64,000 nt of DNA from Lophium mytilinum. Its lineage: Eukaryota > Ascomycota > Dothideomycetes > Mytilinidiales > Mytilinidiaceae. The stretch spans positions 1,240,001 through 1,304,000 of the forward strand of contig MU004183.1 in NCBI GenBank assembly GCA_010093605.1, read 5' to 3'. A model generated the notes under the pieces. That model searched no databases and was not told the DNA's origin. It saw nothing but the letters and a program-made list of their open reading frames with translations. Shown here in pieces: positions 57,744 through 64,000 of the stretch. A program made the translations under genes and the position numbers. Within the stretch, counting starts at the first letter, position 1. Every line of letters starts with the position of its first letter.

Positions 57744-58162
57744 CTCGCTAGGCATGAAAAAGGTGGCACACCCAGCAAGCACGCTGTCTTGTGCGGTCGG
57801 GTGTACACCTGTCTGCCACTGCTTGGAGTACTTCAATGCATTTTTAAAAATTAAAAACTCTCAGCTTTGGGCTATAAGGAAACATGTTAAGGCACTCCAA
57901 GCAGTGGTAGACCGGAGCACTTACTGTAACTACTACGTAGAATAGCCGTAAGAGAGTGTTGTAGGTAACTAGTAGTAGATATTATGTCTATAAATCTGTA
58001 AGATATTTCTAATACTTCTATGCCTGTTTAGTACCGTTAGAGGTCCTCCAGCATGCTATTACTACTCATGAAAAAACAGCTTTGGCAAACCTGATAGCTC
58101 TTCGAACCACCTCAGACAGTGTTGAACTGCTGTAGTGTGCCACTTTTTTCATGCCTAGCGTG
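57744..58162. mobile_element. MITE, 419 bp, full-length copy
   Basis: The ends are CTCGCTAGGCATGAAAAAGG at the left and, on the opposite strand at the right, CACGCTAGGCATGAAAAAAG, both continuing TGGCACAC. Flanks CGCAT (57739-57743) and CGCGT (58163-58167) are a 5-bp duplication with one mismatch. The element lies inverted relative to the copy at 54170-54585 and shares its left part (GTCTGCCACTGCTTGGAGTACTTCAA...) with the short copy at 35631-35863. Confidence 0.82.
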
Positions 58163-58688
58163 CGCGTCTAGAAGAGTAACCGTGATGTGCGGAAGGGATT
58201 GCGGATTTACTTCCGTGTGATCGTTTAAAAATTCGTGAAGTGTGGAAGAGGGGAGGCGGTTGGTCACAATGGCTTCACGCATGATTCAGGGAGCATAGGT
58301 TATCTGAAGAGGGTTCATTGATTCTTTTTAGTAGTACCTTTGTGAGCTTCGTGCATGGACCGTTCTGATTGTTCTCCAATGATCAGCCTGATTACCGTAA
58401 GAGTGTTGAACAGTTGTCTCGAAGGAGGCGAACGCCTTGAAGACATCCCCCAGTTCGTCACCAGTAAAGTAAAAGAGAAGAGAAACAAAGAAGTAAGGCA
58501 AAGGAACTAGCTCCAATACCACAAGCAAACCCCAGTCGTAGCCACAAACTTATCGAGAATCGTGTCATGTGAAGGAAACAAGAGGACTGTCGAAACCCAG
58601 CAAACACTGTGAGAGAACTCTTTCTGTGCCATGGGGTAGGTGGTGTACACTCGACTTCTCGCTCCAACACGAGTAGAGACACGCGAAC

Positions 58689-60519
58689 TTAGCCACTCCG
58701 GGTGCTTGGTCCAGCCTTGTCCTGGGCCGCGGCGTCCTTCTTGATGTTGTCGACCTCGCGCACGGCAAGCTGGTGGATCAGGTTCGTCTTGTTGGCAGAA
58801 GTGTTCAGGCCCTTGAGGGCGCTCATGCGCTTCAGCTCCGCGAGGGTGAGCTTCTGATCCATGGCCTTGAGACGCTCCACGAATTCAGCCTTAGATCTGC
58901 CTTCCTTGGACAACGACTTAGCAGCGCACAAGGCCTTGAGCTGTTGGAGGGACAAAGCAGCGCGAGGGTCCGGAGTCGCAGGAGTGATGGTGTCCAAGGT
59001 CTTGATAGAGAGGAGAGTAGCGCTCGATCGGCCCTTGGGATCCGACCCAGCTAGCTTCTTGTGCTCGGCTTTCTCATCTCGCTTCTTCCTAATCTCGTCG
59101 GCCTTCTTGAATCCGTGGAGTTTCTTCTCCGCCTTCTCTTGTTCCCGACGAGCCTTGTACTCCGCATTCAGTTGGCGCTTGCGAGCGGCCTCTGCAGCCT
59201 TCTCCGCGTGAACGAGCTTAGCCGCCTCCGCAGTCAGACGCTCGGCTGCGTCCTTTTCGGCCTTCTCCTTCTTGGCTAACTCGCGGGCTTTTTCACGGGA
59301 CTCCTGGTAAGCCTGCAGCTCTTCGCGACGCTTCTGTGGGTTGTCGTCGAGTTCAATTGGGATGGAAGCAGTGCCGTTCACGAGTCCAATGTAGCGTTCC
59401 TTACAGGCCTTCGAGGAGAAGATAGCCTCCGGGCTGAGTTTGTGCATGTAGTCCGAGACCTTGTCGAAACGCTTCAGACGAAGACGCTTGATCGTATCCT
59501 CAATTTCGGCATCTGCGAGGTCTTTAGCCTTCATAAGGAGGATGTCCTGTGCACAATTTAGTCTCCGAGTGCTACGATACATAGTGGGAAAAGCACTTAC
59601 GTCCTCATACTGCCACTCCTTGTAGCCTTCCAGCAACATATCATCCACGCGCTTAGCTTGAGCGAACCGAATACGCTGGAAGCGAGTGTTGATGGTCTTC
59701 CGGTTGTACTGGATGCGGCCCTCTGAACGCAGACGGTCCGAGACCTGGCCGTCGCTGTATCCCTGTTCTTTCATGGAGACAATAAGCTCATCGTCAGAGT
59801 CAAGCTCTGCCGTGACCTTCTTCGCATAGGCCAGCAAGCCGCCGGACACCTTGATTTTTCGGACGTTGGGATTGTTTACGATGTTGGGACGCAGTCCCAT
59901 GGCAGCAGACGGGATCTCAGGCTCGGCAGGGTCCTCCAGGAGGAACCAGGATGAACTATCGCTGTTCTGGTTGACTGCACCTTTGCGAGCAATTTTGCTA
60001 GTCCGATGATGCTGCGCAACTGCCATATCGAAATTGTCTTCCAGCTCTGGATGGTCATCTTCGCTGCTAGACTCGTCGGATTCGTCGGGGCCCACGATGA
60101 GGCCGGCCTCCATGTCTTCCTGGTCTAACTCGCCGACGTCTGCCATGGCGTTGAAGTCTTCGAGCTTGGAGAGATCAAAGTCATCCTCTTCGATAGCCGT
60201 GAAGTCCTCCAGCTTGGAGAGATCGAAGCCTATGTCGCTGCCGTTTGACTCGTAGCCCGCCATGTCATTGTCACTCAGCTGGTCATCGGCACTCATGTAG
60301 GGATCTACTTTTAGTGTTAGTAAACAGTCGATAGACCGAGGACAGGGTGACCTGACTTGACAACTCCGAGGACAACATAGCGATATCACTGGAGCCAGAT
60401 GCTTCATGCTCGTCGTTCGGGTTGTCGAAAACATTGGCGCTCTGAGTGTTCACACCATTGGAGGCGACCAGCTCGTGGGGAGGGCCGCTTCCAGTGTTGT
60501 GGACGGTGGGGTCAGACAT
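58689..60519 (-). CDS. Conserved fungal nuclear-type protein with SAP-like C-terminus
   Basis: Three exons (60519-60357, 60304-59601, 59546-58689; introns 52 and 54 nt) give 574 residues. Residues 1-150 are acidic and contain the duplicated phrase FDLSKLEDF twice. A globular region at about 190-345 follows (DDELIVSMKEQGYSDGQVSDRLRSEGRIQYNRKTI..., then DILLMKAKDLADAEIEDTIKRLR... ACKERYIGLVNG). Its spaced aromatics recall a Myb/SANT-like fold and a fungal domain of unknown function I remember as DUF7626. A long Lys/Glu/Ala coiled coil spans about 360-450. Near the C-terminus two SAP-like helical pairs occur (LSLQQLKALCAAKSLSKEGRSK and LTLAELKRMSALKGLNTSANK), suggesting DNA or chromatin binding. 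The role is unknown. Confidence 0.78.
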
Positions 60520-63500
60520 GTTTGCGAGTGTCTGGTGGTGCTGAGTCCAGTCCGTGGAGTCAGAGGCGCGTCTAAAGAACAGTCAGAGCGAGCTCTAAAT
60601 GCGAGCGCAGGCGCGGGCAACGAGCGTAGCTATGGCGACGGTAGCGAGGTCGTTGGTGGAAGGAAAGGGCAGTTTAAATAAGCCCTGACACGTCTTCGGC
60701 AAATGACCTCACCAAGAATCAGGCAGACGTCGAACGTGGAGATGGAGTGCCGTGAAAATCACCTCACTTGCTTGTACTGGCTGCTAGATCGGAGTCGGAC
60801 TTGACTTACCTTTGGGGATGTTCGGGGATGCTTCGATATATCCAGGTCTCTCGCAAAGACTTAAGTTAGTAGGCGAGATGGATTAGAAAATCTGTCGAGG
60901 GTCCCTCGATGGGTGGAATGTATTTCCAAAAGATGGAGGCTGACGAATGAGTTGAAGTGGAAAGGGAGTGTGTTGACCTCTGAGCTTGCGAGGGAGCTTC
61001 GAATGGTCAAGATAGCTCCCGAAGATATAAGCTGATCCTAGTGGGTTAGAGTGGAAAGTGTACAGGTTGGCCCTCGAGCTTTTGAAGGAGCCTAGACTTA
61101 TATAGAACGCTCCCAAAGGATACAAAAAGATCGGGAGTGAGTAGAAGTAGATAGTGAGGAGAGTGCACCGAGATTGTTCACTTTGAACTCTTCGAGGGAG
61201 CTTCGAATTATGCAGAGTAGACTCAAGGGCAGAGCTCGACGAGAACGATTCAGGATATCTAGTGCCCGTAATGTTGTTTCAATATCACTTCGTCCAGGTT
61301 TAAGAGATGTGCCCAACTCAGCTAAAGTCACGGAGAGCCTCGATCTTAGGACGTAGCTTCTAAGGACGGAGACTAAGGAACCCAACTTAGAGCAGAAACT
61401 CTCTATGTGAACAGTATTGAAGATAGAAATAGTCGATGCAGGTACCGAGCCATGGCCAACCGCGATGGTGTTTCTCTCTTGTAAGAACTCTGGCCTAATG
61501 AACGGAGGAATCTCGAGAGCCGAATGACACGAACAGTGACTCGAAGAAAGTTAGATCCAAATACAAAAAGAATCCCGAGAGATATGTAAAGAAACGTTGC
61601 TCACTGACTATATGTAAAATCAGATATGCGATCAGAGACTTCATCCTAAATAGCATTTCTATGTTACGAGCACCTGCTTCTCTTTCTCTTTCTTTTTTTG
61701 AGCAGCAAAGCAGCCCCCCCAATGGAAATCTCGGCCTACATCGTTGATGAAAAGGGGCTCGTGACTCGAAGCTTCAACATATAATAACTCCATCTCCAGA
61801 TTCGTGCACCGTCATCCATCGAGGTTACCGAGACGCCAAGAGAAGTAAAGCAACAGCTCAACCCTAAAGGCATTGACGAAGGGCATCAGCTCTAAGTGAC
61901 CAAGACCATCTTTCAAAAGCAGGGCATAAATTTAAGGCCCTTGAGGAGATGGCATGCGGACGCAACAAGGAGAGTAGCGCATAGACAGCGGAAAAACAGC
62001 GGTAGAGCACACACACTCTCACCGCAAAAAAAGCAAGAATTACCTTCCATTGCAAAGTCTCACCCTACACAACCATGGAGCATCTTGACAGAACCCTAAG
62101 ACTAGTAACGGAGGTCAGTAGCAGAGCAGTCCACCCCGAAGTCAAGAAAAAGGCGGACCAAGCCCGCTAACCCCTCTCGATTCCCTCCCCAAAACCCCAC
62201 CCAATCACAAGCCCCCCATTTCACCCCCAGCCAACCAACCAACCACCCACTGCACCCCAATCCCAATCCCACCTTCCCCTTCCCTCCAAACAATCCTCCC
62301 AAATTCTCTAGCCTCCCACCGCAACCCACCCAATCCCCAAATTCCCTCACAGAAAAAACCCCGAAACCCCCGACTCCCGCCGATCGGTAACGGGCCCCGA
62401 AACGTGAAACACGCCGCACCCAGCGCCCCCAGACCGCTAATCTCCCCCAAACCCACGCGCACACTCATCAGCAGCCACCATTTCTGACAAGCCAAGAAGG
62501 CCCAAGAGTCCCCGCGGAACTTGGCCCTCGTACGGGTTTTCAGCTGAGGAGGATTAAAGTGATTTGCAAAACTTTCCTAAACCCCCCAAAACTCGTTAGG
62601 AACCGTGTTTTCAAGATGCAGGTTCGAAACCCCCCGGTGAATCTATCGGGTGCAGATGGTGTCAGGACCCGAGTTTCTTCGCTCGTGCCGTCTTAGCTTC
62701 GGTTTCTAGAAGCTACGAAGGAGGATCGGGGGTTTGAGAGGGGTGCGATCTAGACTGTGTAGTCTGCATAAGGCATCGCTAGTCTACCGAACTTTGGACG
62801 AGAAAATTTCTGTGTCTGTGTGCCGAGGGAAAATCGAGACGCGGTGGGGTGTTTGACATGTTAGTTTTGAGTATCAATTCTGTAGGAGGCGCGATGGTAA
62901 AGAAGCGATCGTGTCAGAATGGATGATTGGGAGTACTTCGTAGGCAAAGTCGCGCAGAAGAAAAGACTGGCTGATTAGGGATATCATGTAACGCTACTTG
63001 GCGGCTGTGAAGCGACGACAATGTTTATCCTTACTACGACTGGAGTACTCGAAACAGTCGGTTACGTGAGAGGACTGAGTGACGTAGAGAGTTTCGATGA
63101 ATTATCGCGAGGCAAGCACCACCAGCATCATATTCAGGGAAGCTTCTATTTTGAACTTTGCCGTCAATTACGAGCGACTATAAACCTATGTAAACAGAAA
63201 GGTATGCCCGCTTTTGCTTACACTGCTTGAGTCGAGTGTCCGAATAAAGACAACTAACTACAGTGATGCGACGAGGGTGATGGTGTGGGGTTGTGATGAT
63301 ACGGAGAGCCGGAATGAGAGAGCGGACGGACAGAACGTAGCAGTCCACTACAGACAGGATATGTCCGAGAAGAGAGATAGAGACAGAAGAAAATGAGTGA
63401 CAAAGACAGCTCCGTATAATCCCGCGCCCACATGAAGGATCCTCTTTAGCCCGATAACCCCATTCGCCTATAGACTATACAAACCGGATCAGTCATGAAG

Positions 63501-63835
63501 GAGAAAGTATCACTAAAACAAACATCTCGAAGCCAGCAAATCTATCCACGAAATATAGCTCTACAAAGGGGAGCAGAAGAGTATGGGGAGATTTGGCGAA
63601 CAGCTAGAAGCGTCCCGTAACTCTCGTCAAACATGACTGCACCCAAGATAACTCAAGGAAAAGATCCAATGCCAGGACATGATACAGGGGAGGTGGAGGA
63701 GAGGGACACGAGGATAGTGTCATCGATCGTTCGCGGGGATGAGTTGCAATCGTCGCTAGAATCCGGAGGAACAAAGGCGCTTCAGCAAGTGATAATGGCA
63801 GGACAGGAGAAAATCGTTATCGTCAAGTTGCCGCG
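60520..63835. other. Gene-poor region with degenerate tandem repeat and polypyrimidine tract
   Basis: About 3.3 kb without a believable gene. It contains a degenerate tandem repeat (about 60885-61220) and a strongly C-rich plus strand from about 62160 to 62460 with runs such as CCAACCAACCAACCACCC. The frames of 96 and 120 codons found opposite that tract are Gly/Trp/Arg-rich artefacts of composition. No transposase, rRNA or telomeric TTAGGG array was seen. Confidence 0.45.
60885..61220. repeat. Degenerate tandem repeat of ~100 bp units
   Basis: Phrases recur about every 95-110 bp: GCGAGGGAGCTTCGAATGGTC, then TTGAAGGAGCCTAGACTTAT, then TCGAGGGAGCTTCGAATTAT. The stretches after them also resemble each other (CTCCCGAAGATAT / CTCCCAAAGGATAC; AGTGGAAAGTGTA / AGTGGAAAGGGAG). 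Three or four decayed copies can be followed. Boundaries are approximate. Confidence 0.45.
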
Positions 63836-64000
63836 CTAGTGTCCATCTGGATTTGTGACCTACAAGTGTGTTAGACAGGGTCCAGGTAACTAAGGTTGAA
63901 GGTGTGAACATACCTTCAATATCCGCCGCGAGTAGTCTTGGTTGTCCGCGATGCTGCCATCGCTCTGCCTCCTCATCATGACCTCGGGGTCGAGTCTTGA
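63836..64000 (-). CDS. 3' end of a gene running off the right edge (partial)
   Basis: Two exons are visible: 64000-63914 and 63859-63836, separated by a 54-nt intron (GTATGTTC donor, CTTGTAG acceptor). The readable C-terminus is SRLDPEVMMRRQSDGSIADN..., then SRRILK joined to VTNPDGH and a TAG stop. The fragment is too short to assign, but the clean splice signals and protein-like composition make a real gene likely. The 5' part lies beyond 64000. Confidence 0.55.

Larger units (their letters stand above)
56599..58688. other. Repeat-rich intergenic region
   Basis: About 2.1 kb holding the Fot1/pogo-like MITE (57127-57504) and the MITE at 57744-58162, with a TATATATA stretch near 56765-56775 that could serve the monooxygenase gene. 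Frames here fall inside the elements or are chance. Confidence 0.5.

Noticed and set aside
62102-62495. Minus-strand ORFs of 96 and 120 codons
   Set aside because: Their Gly/Trp/Arg-rich composition follows from the C-rich tract; they show no domain.
62622-62640. GGTTCGAAACC resembling a tRNA B box
   Set aside because: No matching A box, acceptor stem or anticodon arm could be folded on either strand.
63633-63839. Plus-strand ORF of 68 codons
   Set aside because: It ends over the terminal exon of the minus-strand partial gene, is short, and is not family-like.

Overview
This is a window of nuclear DNA from a filamentous ascomycete (Pezizomycotina; a dothideomycete is my guess). The evidence is short introns of about 50-60 nt with GTANGT donors and CTNAC-type branch sites, and fungal families such as a Zn2Cys6 regulator, an NCS1 permease, an Ldb17/SPIN90 protein, a GH5_12-type glucosidase and a 2EXR protein. 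I see no prokaryotic operons, rRNA genes or CRISPR arrays. Most genes below were rebuilt by hand-splicing. Exon junctions were accepted only when they kept the frame and restored the expected family sequence.

Layout. 1-7 kb: a coiled-coil hypothetical protein, an E2 ubiquitin-conjugating enzyme, a BTB protein and a doubtful ORF. 7.0-15.7 kb: a compact nitrogen-catabolism-like cluster. It holds a two-domain hydrolase (isochorismatase-type domain fused to an allophanate-hydrolase-type amidase), a divergent NCS1 permease and a Dal81/TamA-like Zn2Cys6 factor; the shared promoter has GATA-type sites. 15.7-24.4 kb: Yak1 kinase and translation factor eIF3c. 24.9-28.3 kb: a domesticated copia-like protease-fold gene and a divergent pair of paralogous orphan genes. 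29.8-36.2 kb: a 2EXR protein, an ankyrin/STAND-type pseudogene and a 2-oxoglutarate oxygenase whose intron carries a MITE. 37-54 kb: mostly housekeeping (Msn5-type exportin, GH5 sterylglucosidase-like enzyme, DNAJC3-like ER co-chaperone, Ldb17, cyclin K/T, EMC10-like protein, ADCK-type kinase). 54-58.2 kb: a Baeyer-Villiger-type monooxygenase bracketed by two inverted copies of one MITE, with a Fot1/pogo-type MITE beside it. 58.7-64 kb: a SAP-like nuclear protein, then gene-poor, repeat-bearing DNA and the 3' end of a gene that runs off the right edge.

The most interesting object is the fused hydrolase at 7078-9375. Its two domains match successive steps of biuret breakdown (biuret to allophanate, then allophanate to ammonia and CO2). 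It lies beside a candidate uptake transporter and a nitrogen regulator, so the three genes could form a small ureide-nitrogen utilisation unit. The substrate is an inference; the fusion is read directly from the frame across a 51-nt intron.
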